Assembly: GCA_940671915.1 (NCBI GenBank)
Contig: CALNVZ010002100.1
Location: 559,835 to 623,834, forward strand
Length of the DNA: 64,000 nt
DNA from: Paracentrotus lividus
Taxonomy: Eukaryota; Echinodermata; Echinoidea; Camarodonta; Echinidae
Direction: 5' to 3'
This document shows positions 1 to 11,479 of this stretch, piece by piece. The translations under genes and the position numbers were made by a program. Under the pieces are notes generated by a model that did not search any database, was not told the DNA's origin, and was given only the letters and a program-made list of their open reading frames with translations. Position 1 is the first letter of the stretch. The number at the start of each line of letters is the position of its first letter.

Positions 1-239
1 AAACCCAAAATTTTCGGCTCGCGCTTTGCGCTCGCGGATACTAAATCATAATGCACAAATAACTCCAATTTTGTGCTCAAAATTTTCGGCTCGCGCTTTC
101 CGCTCGCAGATACCAATTTAGTAGGGTATATAATGTACAATTAACTCAAATTTTTACCTCAAAGTTTTCATCCCATGGTGGCAATTTAGAATACATATTC
201 AAACCACTAAAGTTTTGTTTAAAATATAGAATACCAATT

Positions 240-270
<31 letters not shown>

Positions 271-282
271 TTTGCTAGTATA

Positions 283-1152
283 CAGTGCGTCCCAAAAAGA
301 ACTATACACTTTTGAAATGGCTGCCAAATAAAAAGTATATTTTTTTAGGTAATGAAATTTACATGTATGGAAAGCTCATTATCCAAATTTCATATGACAT
401 CAAAAATCCGAAAATAAGTCATGCATGAATGAGCAGCGTTCACTTTTGTAAAGGGTATGGAAATTAGGGTGCGCAGGAATTGCCATACCAATTTGTATGA
501 GGAAAGTCATTTGGAGCTTATGGAATTGAGGATGATATGCAGAATTACTGATCAATTATGATGAGTTGGGGTTTGTTAAGTGAAGTTTGTGGAATTGGGG
601 ATTACATTTTCATGCATGAGTGAACAGGAATATGTATTTCCTATTTTGCATTGTAACTTTCCAAGGTTTCTTGAGTGGTGTGTTAGTGGTAGTCAGGATA
701 GGGTGCAGAACAGGTGAGATGCAGGGTAAGATTTTTGATCAGTTTTGATAATCGTTTTCATGATCTTTTGGATTGTCTGAATGTCTAACATCAGTGATGT
801 TCTTTTTTTTCAACAAACATTTTTTTAGAGTATTCAATTTACATAATCCCACCTGGATATTAAGTAATTCAATAAGAAGTTTAGATAATCTTACAGTAAT
901 TGAAATGTGGGGCAGGCATATTATGATGTCACTGATGTTTAACCCCCCCCCAAAAAAAAAAAAAAAAAAAAAAAAAAAGATGCGAGGAGGTAGTCAGGAT
1001 ATTTGGAGTAGAAACCAATGAATATGAATGGTCAAAACACACCCATGCAAAAAGAGAGAGATAGATAAAGAGGGAGGGAGACAGGGAGAGAAAGAAAGAA
1101 GAGAGAGGGAGAGAGGGAGAAGACAAAGAGAGAGAGAGAGGAAGGAAGACAA

Positions 1153-1183
<31 letters not shown>

Positions 1184-1621
1184 AAAAGGAAGAGAGAGAA
1201 AGAGATTAACACACACTGAAGGACCTCATTAAATATACCGTGGAAAGTTACAATGCAACAATAGGAAATACATATTCTGTTCACTCATGCATGAAAATGT
1301 AATCCCCAATTCCACAAACTTCACTTAGCAAACCCCAACTCATCATAATTGATCAGTAATTCTGCATATCATCCCTAATTCCATAAGCTCCAAATGACTT
1401 TCCTCATACAAAATGGTAGGGCAATTCCTGCGCACCCTAATTTCCATACCCTTTACAAAAGTGAACGCTCTCATTCATGCATGACTTATTTTCGGAGTTT
1501 TTGATGTCATATGAAATTTGGGATAATGAGCTTTCCATACATGTAAATTTCATTACCTGAAATCATATTTTTTTATTTGGCATTCATTTCAAAAGTGTAT
1601 AGTTCTTTTTGGGACGCACTG
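283..1621. mobile_element. Foldback DNA transposon, Tc1/mariner-like ends (copy A)
   Basis: The element starts CAGTGCGTCCCAAAAAG and ends with its reverse complement, flanked on both sides by TA. The inverted repeats are long: about 283-660 pairs imperfectly with about 1237-1621. The ~575 bp interior holds poly-C/poly-A and a GA-rich tract with no transposase-like reading frame, so it is nonautonomous. The TA target duplication and terminal sequence suggest mobilisation by a Tc1/mariner-type transposase; this is inferred from ends only. Confidence 0.8.
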
Positions 1622-1632
1622 TATATGCGTAA

Positions 1633-1858
1633 GTGCCGTAGTCTAGTGGTCGTATCACTCGACTGGGAATGCAAAGGTCGTGGGTTCGATTCCCGCACCG
1701 GCACTTACGTCCACTCCACCTAGGTGCAAATGGGTACCCGGGAGGCGCGCACCCGGGAGGATAATTCCATATAAGGCGCCTATAAATGGCTGACTACAAT
1801 AATAATATACTGTAAAGCGCTTTGAGCCAAAATGGGAAAAGCGCATTATAAATAATGG

Positions 1859-1895
<37 letters not shown>
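1633..1895 (+). mobile_element. tRNA-derived SINE (copy A)
   Basis: Positions 1633-1704 are tRNA-like: a pairing 5' GTGCCG and 3' CGGCAC stem, an A-box-like TAGTCTAGTGG and a B box GGTTCGATTCC. A body containing GGGTACCCGGGAGG follows, then a GCGCTTTGAG segment, ending in an ATT/TTA microsatellite tail at 1861-1893. Head, body and tail are the standard SINE layout. It begins about 10 bp after the foldback element ends. Confidence 0.8.
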
Positions 1896-1896
<1 letters not shown>

Positions 1897-2046
1897 TTGT
1901 TTTCATAGGAATAAAATTAAAATTGTTTAAATTCCTCGTTTTAGGTCAGTATAGGCCCATATATAGGGGAATGTTAACTCGCGCTTCGCGCTCGTTTGCC
2001 CGCTCCGCTCGCAAGATTTTTTTTTAAAGTTGGGCCCCCCCCCCCC

Positions 2047-2071
2047 NNNNNNNNNNNNNNNNNNNNNNNNN
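2047..2071. other. Assembly gap (25 N)
   Basis: A run of 25 Ns follows a poly-C tract. It lies exactly where copy A of the duplicated block stops matching copy B, so it is a probable scaffold join. Confidence 0.99.
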
Positions 2072-3567
2072 TTTTTTTTATGGTACAATCCTATATGCCC
2101 ATAACTGGCTACATCTATTCAAAATTAATTCTCCTGTAAGCCCTTGCGCCTTTGGAGTTTACATTGTTGTGTGTGTATATATATATATTATATTATGTAT
2201 AAAATGAATGTCGGAAATTGGTCTTTGCTCTATAAAATGCACACAAATCAACCGACACATAAAAATAGGCGTTATAACGATAAACTGAAGTATTGCTTTT
2301 CATTAGATTATTGCTTTAAACGCATTTTATATATTCAATCAAAATATTTATATTGAGTTCAGTTGAGTTGAATCGAATTTTAAAAAGTAAATGTATAGTA
2401 AAAAGCAATTCCCTTTTTCATGCATACGGCTCAAATATACACGTAAAATAACTGATCCCTTTAGAAGAAGCTTAGATAATTTGGTTGAACGCATATGCAG
2501 CATATAATATTGAGGAGATGTATTCAATAGAGTGGATATAGAGAGGGAGGGGGAAATGGAGGGAGGAGATGGGAAGAGGAAAGATAGAATTAGGGGAGAA
2601 AGAGGGTATAGAGGGAGATGGGGAGAGAGAAAGAAGGAAATAAAGAGAGAGAGAAGAGAGACAATGTGAAAAGAGAGAAAAGGGAAAGAGAGAGAAAGGG
2701 AGAGAGAGAGAGAGAGAATGCGGAGAAAAAAGGGAAAGGGAGATGCGGAGAGAGACCAACCAACGAACAGGCATTATCTAATTTAGTTGACAGTGTAAAT
2801 AATGAGTAGTATTAGTCAGTGCAGATTTGCCTTTGCTATCCATTAGTCCATGTTGGTTACTTCAAGATGACTGCCTCTTTTTATAAGGCACATTCTCTCT
2901 CATCATGAAAATCTGGGCGCCTGTTTCTTCGAAACCGTCAATAAGTCTAAGTTCTTGGACAACCCATAGGGGACAACGGTTGTAGAATTAACACACGTTT
3001 CAATGGATGTTCACGAACATGACTTATGAACGGTTTCGAGAAACGGGTTCCCTGCCTTCAAAGGGGATAATACGATGACATGAACGTAATGAGCACGCAC
3101 TTCACAAAAGACCTTGGTGATTAGTTCATCCATCCTCTATGCTATTGCACACATATTTATTTTCCAGATGATTATGATTCAAGTTCAATAGAGTCAGGGT
3201 ACATGGAGCCGAGGTGCTCTTTCTTCATAAACGTGTAGCAATTTACAATATAATTGGGAATTTTACATGTTAACCCCCCCCCCTTTCGGTTCAGCATCTC
3301 ACTTTGACAAAACGTTTTCGTGCCCTGAAATTAACCTAGACTCTGTTGTGCATGTGAAGTAATGCGAGGTCATCAGATATGGGATTTCGTCAATTCGTCA
3401 AGATCGTTAGACGTTCGCAAACATTTTTATGTTCGAAACAAACAAAACAAAAACAAAATCAAATTTACTTTTTTCGCATCGGTCTTTAACACTCGCAATG
3501 TTTGTTTGTTTTGTTGTTTTTTTTTGCCAACTTTTCCGACAAAAATTAATATTGATGAAAAATCAAG
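2072..3567. other. Intergenic, no gene seen
   Basis: I see no coding exon or RNA gene here. About 2534-2757 is an imperfect GA-rich purine tract; open frames across it are low-complexity artefacts. Confidence 0.7.
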
Positions 3568-3569
3568 TA

Positions 3570-4439
3570 GGGGAGACCGGGTATGGAATTTACACGGGTC
3601 AGTTGTTACAGTTCTCAGTGTCTAAGATGGAACAAGAGAGGATGTGCTAAACTTGGCATCTATATACAGCCTACACATAGCTGTGATGACTGCCGCGTCG
3701 TGAGGTTTTTCTCGCGTTGTTTTATTAAAAAAGTAAATCAACAAAACCATTTTTACAGTTCAAAGTAATTTTTGACAAAAATTGTGAAATTTGTAATTAG
3801 CTCTACAACTGAAGGCACATGTGATAGTCTGGTATTGTAAATATAGTACATGTATGTCACTAAATATCCCCTAGCCATGCCCTGTTAATTCTACCTAATG
3901 ACTGTGCTACAGTTGATTTCTATGTGGTAAAATCACCCATGGGGTAGCGTTGTTACAACAACCTACCCCATGTTGATGTAACAACTTACCCCAAATTACA
4001 TTACATATGTAAATTACATTTGCTCTCAATTTTCCAGGTGTTAATTTTTATTTTCTATTATTACTTTTGTCTATTCTAAAAAATCTAACTTGATCTACTG
4101 TTAACGATGTTCAAAAACTGGAAGTTGAAAATTAATGTATGGTGTTATTAAAAGAGATTTACCACATTGTCCAACTTACCCGTATGTTTATATATTGTAA
4201 CAAATTGAACCCCGTATGGTGTAACAAACCTACCCCGTATATGGGGTAGGTTGTTACAAAAAAATGTCTTCACTAATTAGCTGTAGTTATTAGTGTTTAA
4301 CATTTTTCAAGTTGATATGCCTCAGGTTTTAGCCAACATAAATAGGCTAACTACAGACCAATATGGAGTGCGTGAGTTCTTTCATTAGAATTATCGACCC
4401 TAAATGTTGAATTTTTTGTAACTCCCATACCGTCTCCCC
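3570..4439. mobile_element. TIR element, GGGGAGACCGGG family (copy 1)
   Basis: The ends are GGGGAGACCGGGTATGG and the near reverse complement CCATACCGTCTCCCC, flanked by TA on each side. The interior repeats a short motif in both orientations (GTTGTTACA, AACCTACCCC, GGGGTAGGTTGTTACA). No protein is encoded. A second member lies at 16127-17074. The transposase class is not determined; the TA flanks hint at a Tc1/mariner-like source. Confidence 0.6.
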
Positions 4440-4441
4440 TA

Positions 4442-5343
4442 ATTGTATGCCTTTGCGCAATGGGCGAATGTTTGCAAACGTGAGGAGAAAATACTGGATT
4501 CACAAACGTTCACTCCAGAACAATACACAAAAACAAAACAAAGAAACCAAAAATTAATTCATTGGTCTTTTTTTTTTTTTTCCACTACACAGCTATTGTT
4601 TCGCCATGGCACTGATATAGATTGATGGAAAATCACTTAATGTATTGGGTTAATGGACCGTTTAATAAGGGAAAGTAATTCGACAAATGTTCATTAAACT
4701 GGATTGGTAATACACTGCTCTCTTCTCTCTCTCTCTCTCTCTCTCTCATCTTCTCTCTTCCGTCTCTCTCTACCTTCTCTCTCTCTCTCTCTCTCTTTCT
4801 CCCTCTCTGTCTCTTTCTTTCTCTTTCATTCGCACTTGTTTCCATACTACTATTTGCTCACTCCATCTCTCTCTCTCTCTCTCCTCTATTCTCTTCGTTC
4901 TCATAATTCTATTACACACGTATGAGTATAGTGCATGCGGATTAGTAACAATCCTTGCTGTTTAAAGTTCGGTAAGCCCTATAATTTAACATGTATTTAT
5001 TTGAATTTGGTCTAATTGATGAATACATGGGCCAGGGGTATTATGTCGATGAGCAGCAAAATAATGTAGGAGATTCCAACTTTCTATAATTATATACATT
5101 GATAGATGCAATCAAGATGTTGCGCCTAATTAATGTTCGATTTGGCAATATTCTACACTGCCTAAAAATTACTAAGTGTTTTACAGAAAATTCTGGCAAC
5201 TCTGCTGCACGGTAATTTTAATCGTAATTTTCTCTTTAAATAAGCTACTTATCAACAGTAAATTAAGCTACTTTCAACATGTAAATTACTGTAAATTCCC
5301 ACAAATAAGAGGAAAATTATCGCCAAAATAGCTGTTATTTATA
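4442..5343. other. Intergenic with CT microsatellite
   Basis: There is no gene. A CT-rich tract occupies about 4719-4892; open frames through it encode only Ser/Leu or Arg/Glu runs. The remainder is AT-rich unique-looking sequence. Confidence 0.7.
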
Positions 5344-6376
5344 CCCCCGTCACACTGAGCTCGTTCCTACTACGTCTTGCAAATTTTTGCCGAACGGCAT
5401 AGTCTGTTGTTAAAACTGAGTGGACGTAGAATAAATACTTTTACGATTCTGTTTACGAACTTCATGGACTAGTTCGCGGTCGGATTTCCAAAAATGTTCA
5501 AAAAAATCGGGCACCCCATCTCGTCCTAAAATTTAACGGGTGGCAACGTACCTGAACACGAATGGACGTACTACAACGAAATTGCCGTACTTAAATCGTT
5601 CTAAAAGATGTGCTGGACGTCAATATCAACGAGGCATGTAAATATTAATTATTCAAGTTCTAAAATTAAAACGTAGTGACAACGTTCCTTAAACCGGTAG
5701 GACTTACTCTGAACGAGAAGGACGTACTACGAACATCACGTTTCAATTTTTAAAACAGAAACGGCATGTCAAATTCCCGTCACATGACTGAGCTAGTTCT
5801 TCACTCCCGTCTAGGTAGGTTCTTGTGAACGGGGCCTCAATCTGTTTACACACGACTGAACTGTAGTGGCAGACCTTTTAGAATCTAGTACAGACCAAGT
5901 TTCAATCTGTTTACGAACTTGCGAACGGCGCCGAAACGGAAGAGAACGGAAAGGCATCCGATTTTTTTTAACCATGTTCAAAAAAAATCGCTAAATGGCT
6001 TCAAGTTCTAAAATTAAACGTAGTGGACAACGTTTCCTTAAAACGGGTAGGACTTACTCGAACGAGAAGACGTACTGAACGTGGTACCTAACTTTATCAT
6101 GCTGCGCATAGGCACTTTTAGTGACCGTTTGGACGTGCTACGAACGGTATAGAGTGAACGAGCAGTTTACTCGTTCCTGAACTGGATAACAACGTATTGC
6201 GGACGCGATAAAGAACGGAATTGACGTAACGAGAACTATTTATGAACTGCTAGCATCGTATTCAAGAAATTATTTTTCAAAGTTATAAGTCAACCGACAA
6301 GCCCGTTCAGCATTTTTTTTAAAAACGGGCAAAAACGGGCAAGAACGTTATAGAAGACCTCAGTGTGACGGCCCCC
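5344..6376. mobile_element. 1.03 kb element with CCGTCACACTGAG termini
   Basis: The left end CCCCCGTCACACTGAG and right end CTCAGTGTGACGGCCCCC are inverted. The interior repeats variants of GGACGTACTACGAAC and AAACGGGCAAAAACGGGCAA, with no reading frame. I could not fix the target duplication. It looks like a nonautonomous DNA element built of short repeated modules. Confidence 0.55.
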
Positions 6377-8519
6377 TTACATTGCAGCAGAATTGACAGT
6401 AATTTACTGTAAAAAGCTACAGCAATTTTTACAGTGTATGCACCATACAAGGATACTTTTACTTTTCCCATGTAATAAGAAGTTATAGATATACAATAAT
6501 TGACAACATATTTGTTGACATCTGATCATCTGAATTAATGAATTAAAGAAATATCAATGCAGTCGTTTATCGATGAATGATATATGTAGCCTTGATTCTG
6601 AAAAAAAAAAATGTAATAGGGCTTTTATGAAGAATTCTCATCATCCAAATACGCAAGTCATTATTTTGTATTTTATAGAATTGTTGTTCAAAATATTATG
6701 CTTGTTTGCTACAAATTTGTATTAACATGATTAATGTATGTCGTTTTAATGCTGCTGTATAATTATTGATTTGGTTGCCACAGGATAAAAGGTCCATAAA
6801 CCTTTTTTTTCTTCTCAGAATGATGTTCTGAGGTATTTCAATGTATTAATATGTCTGTCATAAAATATCATCAATCAGTAAAGCAGCATCACTTTAAAAA
6901 GCAAAAAGAAATGGAGTGTTGTTATAATCTAGGTTTGATATAGTGGTGTGTTTTTTTATATATATACATTAGTGTCTTGTTTCATTTATTTCAAGCTGTG
7001 AAAATATTCAAAATGTGGTCTCTTTTTTTATCTATATGTTGATTCTCATACACAATGTAATCAAATATGACAAATCAAAATTATTGTCAAATGACATTGG
7101 TCATGTAAGTGCCGTCGGGGATTCAAAGATGGCATTCATTCAATCATTTATTTCCATTTCAAACAGAATATCATACAGATTATAGTCATAAGAGAAAGAA
7201 GAACATTGTTGATACTAACATTAATTATTGGAGCGCTAATGTAGTCCAATGACGTATCTTATCAAAATGCTCGTCCAATACAGACAAACTAAATATCATA
7301 ATTATTATATTCATACCTCTCTTAGTACAAGTCTGTCATACGACCTCTAATATACGATAATGTGATATTTTCATCGGTCTAAGTGTCGGTTCGACTCGGT
7401 TAGGGGGTGAGACCGACTCCAAACCGACCTGTTACTGGTATGTCATAACCCCATGTCATTTCACGTGTTTATTTCACGAGATATCTCATACGTCAAGTGA
7501 ATCTTAACATGCGATTTGAACAAAAGCCTTGGACGACAAGATGATTAATGTAACAAGAAGGTATAGACATGGCAATGATAAAAATAGCCTGGTTTGCATT
7601 TATATTCGAATAAAATTATAAGGACCATATCCTTTGTGCATAGAGTCAGCTACATGTTTAGATTCAAGCACATGCATCAAAACAAAGAAAGACAAAGTTA
7701 GACCATCGAATGTAATTAGTAAAAGTCTATCAGAAGGGGAAAAGATTAAAAAAGAAATTGAGGGTTAAAAAAAAAAAAAAATCTCCTTTTACCCCTATAT
7801 TTTCTCAATTCCTGAGGCATAACGTGTACACTGGTAAGCAAAAAACATTAATAATTCGCAATTATCCGATCTTTTCATATATAACAAAACCATAATTAAA
7901 AACGGATGCTATTAGCCTAAGCGAAAATATATATCTTTATTCAAAGCATTTATTCTTATGCGATTTATAGCTATATTGCATAATTCGCACTCTTTTTGAG
8001 GGGTAGGGTTCTGTTTTTTGTTTGTTTGTTTTGTTGTTTTTTTCATGCATAACGATCAAAATCGAATAATGAAGATTCTAAAAATAAAGGCCTACAAAAG
8101 AAAAGGGAGACAAAGGATGGGTGAGCCGGATGTCTATAAAAAATTAAAAAAGGAGGAGAAAAAGGAGAAAGAAGGGAAAAGGGAGAGAAAGAAGAAAAGA
8201 AGAAAAAGAAAGAAAGAGAAGGGAATAAAGCCCGATGTTTGTTATAAATTCGCAAACTTTATTAAATAAAAGCGTGAAATAGGCCTAATTGGGTTCTAAC
8301 GACACATAACTAAGGCCTTTATGTGGGGAGGGTCAGCGAAGAGCGATTTTTTTCTCATTTTTTAAGAAAGAGAAATACATTACTGATGAAAAGTAAAAAT
8401 AAGGAAGAAATAGTTAAAACTAAAATTTCAAAATTCACAAAGAAAAGAGGCCTCGTGGACCCTCGGCCTAGTGGGCCCTCGGCCTCGATGGAAAATAGTC
8501 GGCCTCCTGGGAATACGAG
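6377..8519. other. Intergenic, no gene seen
   Basis: No exon or RNA gene is supported. There is a short inverted motif around 7376-7430 (GTCGGTT and AACCGAC) and a GA-rich tract around 8100-8225. Confidence 0.65.
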
Positions 8520-9560
8520 AAAGGGCCTTTATTTATTCATATATCTTTAAAAGCTCACTTTTCGGCTCGCGGATACTAAACTCATAATGCACAAATAACT
8601 CCAATTTTGAGCTCAAAAATTTTTGCCTCGCGCTTCGCGCTCGCACATAGGCCTACCAATTTAGGAGGGTATATAATGCACAATTAACTCAAAATTTTCA
8701 GCTCACGCTTCGTGCTCGCGGATACTAAATTGGGTCTATAATAACCAATTATTAAAAAAAGAAAATAATACTAGAAAGTACCCCTTTATTTATTGCATAT
8801 ATCTTTTAAAACCCAAAATTTTCGGCTAGCGCTTCGCGCTCGCGGATACTAAATACGGTCTATAATACACAATTATCTACAATCTTAATGCTAACAAGTG
8901 CCCTTTATTTATTCTATATCTTTTAAAACCCCAAATTTTTCGGCTCGCGCTTCTCGCTCCTAAATACCAATCTAGTAGGGTATATAATATAAAACACATT
9001 AACTCAAAATTTTCAGCTCGCGCTTCGCGCTCGCGGATAGACCCTATAGACCTATACTAAATAAGGTCTATAATACACAATTATCTACGATTTTTAATAC
9101 TAGAAAGTCCCCTTTATTTATTCCATATATTTTTTAAATACCAACATTTTCTAAATATGGTCTATAATACACAATTATCTTTTTTTTAAAATGTAATAGT
9201 AGAAAGTGCCCCTTTATTTATTCCATATATCTTTTAAAACCCCAAATTTTCGGTTCGCGCTTCGCGCTCGTAAATACCAATCTAGTAGGGTATATAATAT
9301 AATACACAATTAACTCAAAATTTTCGGCTCGCGCTTCGCGCTCGGCGATACTAAATAGGGTCTATAATACACAATTATCTACGATTTTAATACTAGAAAG
9401 TGCCCCTTTATTTATTCCATACATCTTTAAAACCCAAAATTTTCGGCTCGCGCTTTGCGCTCGCGGATACTAAATCATAATGCACAAAATAATCCAATTT
9501 TGTGCTCAAATTTCGGCTCGCGCTTTCCGCTCGCAGATACCAATTTAGTAGGGTATATAT
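8520..9560. repeat. Diverged tandem array with GCTCGCGCTTCGCGCTCGC cores
   Basis: Two alternating modules recur. One reads CCCCTTTATTTATTCCATAT followed by an ATCTTTTAAAACCC segment. The other carries TTTTCGGCTCGCGCTTCGCG followed by CTCGCGGATACTAAAT. At least six of the first module and more of the second can be counted. The GC core is an imperfect palindrome inside otherwise AT-rich DNA. The same array begins copy A at 1-130. Confidence 0.75.
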
Positions 9561-9667
9561 AATGTACAATTAACTCAAATTTTTACCTCAAAGTTTTCAT
9601 CCATGGTGGCAATTTAGAATACATATTCAAACCACTAAAGTTTTGTTTAAAATATAGAATACAATTT

Positions 9668-9702
<35 letters not shown>

Positions 9703-9708
9703 AGTATA

Positions 9709-10580
9709 CAGTGCGTCCCAAAAAGAACTATACACTTTTGAAATGGCTGCCAAATAAAAAGTATATTTTTTTAGGTAATGAAATTTACATGTATGGAAAG
9801 CTCATTATCCCAAATTTCATATGACATCAAAAATCCGAAAATAAGTCATGCATGAATGAGCAGCGTTCACTTTTGTAAAGGGTATGGAAATTAGGGTGCG
9901 CAGGAATTGCCATACCAATTTGTATGAGGAAAGTCATTTGGAGCTTATGGAATTGAGGATGATATGCCAGAATTACTGATCAATATGATGAGTTGGGGTT
10001 TGTTAAGTGAAGTTTGTGGAATTGGGGATTACATTTTCATGCATGAGTGAACAGGAATATGTATTTCCTATTGTTGCATTGTAACTTTCCAAGGTTTCTT
10101 GAGTGGTGTGTTAGTGGTAGTCAGGATAGGGTGCAGAACAGGTGAGATGCAGGGTAAGATTTTTTGATCAGTTTTGATAATCGTTTTCATGATCTTTTGG
10201 ATTGTCTGAATGTCTAACATCAGTGATGTTCTTTTTTTCAACAAACATTTTTTTAGAGTATTCAATTTACATAATCCCACCTGGATATTAAGTAATTCAA
10301 TAAGAAGTTTAGATAATCTTACAGTAATTGAAATGTGGGGCAGGCATATTATGATGTCACTGATGTTTAACCCCCCCCCAAAAAAAAAAAAAAAAAAAAA
10401 AAAAAAGATGCGAGGAGGTAGTCAGGATATTTTGGAGTAGAAACCAATGAATATGAATGGTCAAAACACACCCATGCAAAAAGAGAGAGATAGATAAAGA
10501 GGAGGGAGACAGGGAGAGAAAGAAAGAAGAGAGAGGGAGAGAGGGAGAAGACAAAGAGAGAGAGAGAGGAAGGAAGACAA

Positions 10581-10611
<31 letters not shown>

Positions 10612-11050
10612 AAAAGGAAGAGAGAGAAAGAGATTAAACACACACTGAAGGACCTCATTAAATATACCGTGGAAAGTTACAATGCAACAATAGGAAATAC
10701 ATATTCTGTTCACTCATGCATGAAAATGTAATCCCCAATTCCACAAACTTCACTTAGCAAACCCCAACTCATCATAATTGATCAGTAATTCTGCATATCA
10801 TCCCTAATTCCATAAGCTCCAAATGACTTTCCTCATACAAAATGGTAGGGCAATTCCTGCGCACCCTAATTTCCATACCCTTTACAAAAGTGAAACGCTG
10901 CTCATTCATGCATGACTTATTTTCGGAGTTTTTGATGTCATATGAAATTTGGGATAATGAGCTTTCCATACATGTAAATTTCATTACCTGAAATCATATT
11001 TTTTTATTTGGCATTCATTTCAAAAGTGTATAGTTTTTTGGGACGCACTG
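9709..11050. mobile_element. Foldback DNA transposon, Tc1/mariner-like ends (copy B)
   Basis: It has the same termini, TA flanks and long imperfect inverted repeats as 283-1621, with a poly-A and GA-rich interior. No transposase remains. Confidence 0.8.
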
Positions 11051-11061
11051 TATATGCGTAA

Positions 11062-11284
11062 GTGCCGTAGTCTAGTGGTCGCTACACTCGACTGGGAATG
11101 CAAAGGTCGTGGGTTCGATTCCGCACCGGCACTTACGTCCACTCCACCTAGGTGCAAATGGGTACCCGGGAGGCGCGCACCCGGGAGGATAATTCCATAT
11201 AAGGCGCCTATAAATGGCTGACTACAATAATAATATACTGTAAAGCGCTTTGAGCCAAATGGGAAAGCGCATTATAAATAATGG

Positions 11285-11322
<38 letters not shown>

Positions 11323-11325
11323 TTG
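11062..11325 (+). mobile_element. tRNA-derived SINE (copy B)
   Basis: This is the counterpart of 1633-1895. The tRNA-like head spans 11062-11132 and has lost one C after the B box relative to copy A; the tail is an ATT microsatellite at about 11287-11322. Confidence 0.8.
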
Positions 11326-11479
11326 TTTTCATAGGAATAAAATTAAAATTGTTTAAATTCCTCGTTTTAGGTCAGTATAGGCCCATATATAGGGGAATGT
11401 TAACTCGCGCTTCGCGCTCGTTTGCCCGCTCCGCCTCGCAAGATTTTTTTTTAAAGTTGGGCCCCCCCCCCCCCTCTGG

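Larger units (their letters stand above)
1..2046. repeat. Duplicated ~2 kb block, copy A
   Basis: This stretch matches 9429-11475 almost base for base over its whole length: GC-rich array units, a poly-T run, a foldback transposon, a SINE and a poly-C run, in the same order. The differences I see are mostly one-base indels. Copy A is cut on the left by the window edge and on the right by a run of Ns. It is either a segmental duplication or an uncollapsed or misplaced contig end. Confidence 0.85.
9429..11475. repeat. Duplicated ~2 kb block, copy B
   Basis: This is the full-length counterpart of 1-2046. It runs on without a gap past the poly-C tract into unique sequence containing CTGGATCCGCGCCTG. 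It is the better copy for reading the enclosed elements. Confidence 0.85.

Noticed and set aside
1028..1219. Open frames in GA/CT-rich tracts (also near 2.6, 4.7, 10.5, 12.8, 19.7 and 62.9 kb)
   Set aside because: They encode only Arg/Glu/Lys or Ser/Leu runs, are open on both strands, and coincide with microsatellites.
1633..1704. A genuine tRNA gene (also 11062-11132)
   Set aside because: It is tRNA-like but runs directly into a SINE body and ATT tail, repeats at 57019 and 50650, and copy B has a base missing in the T arm.
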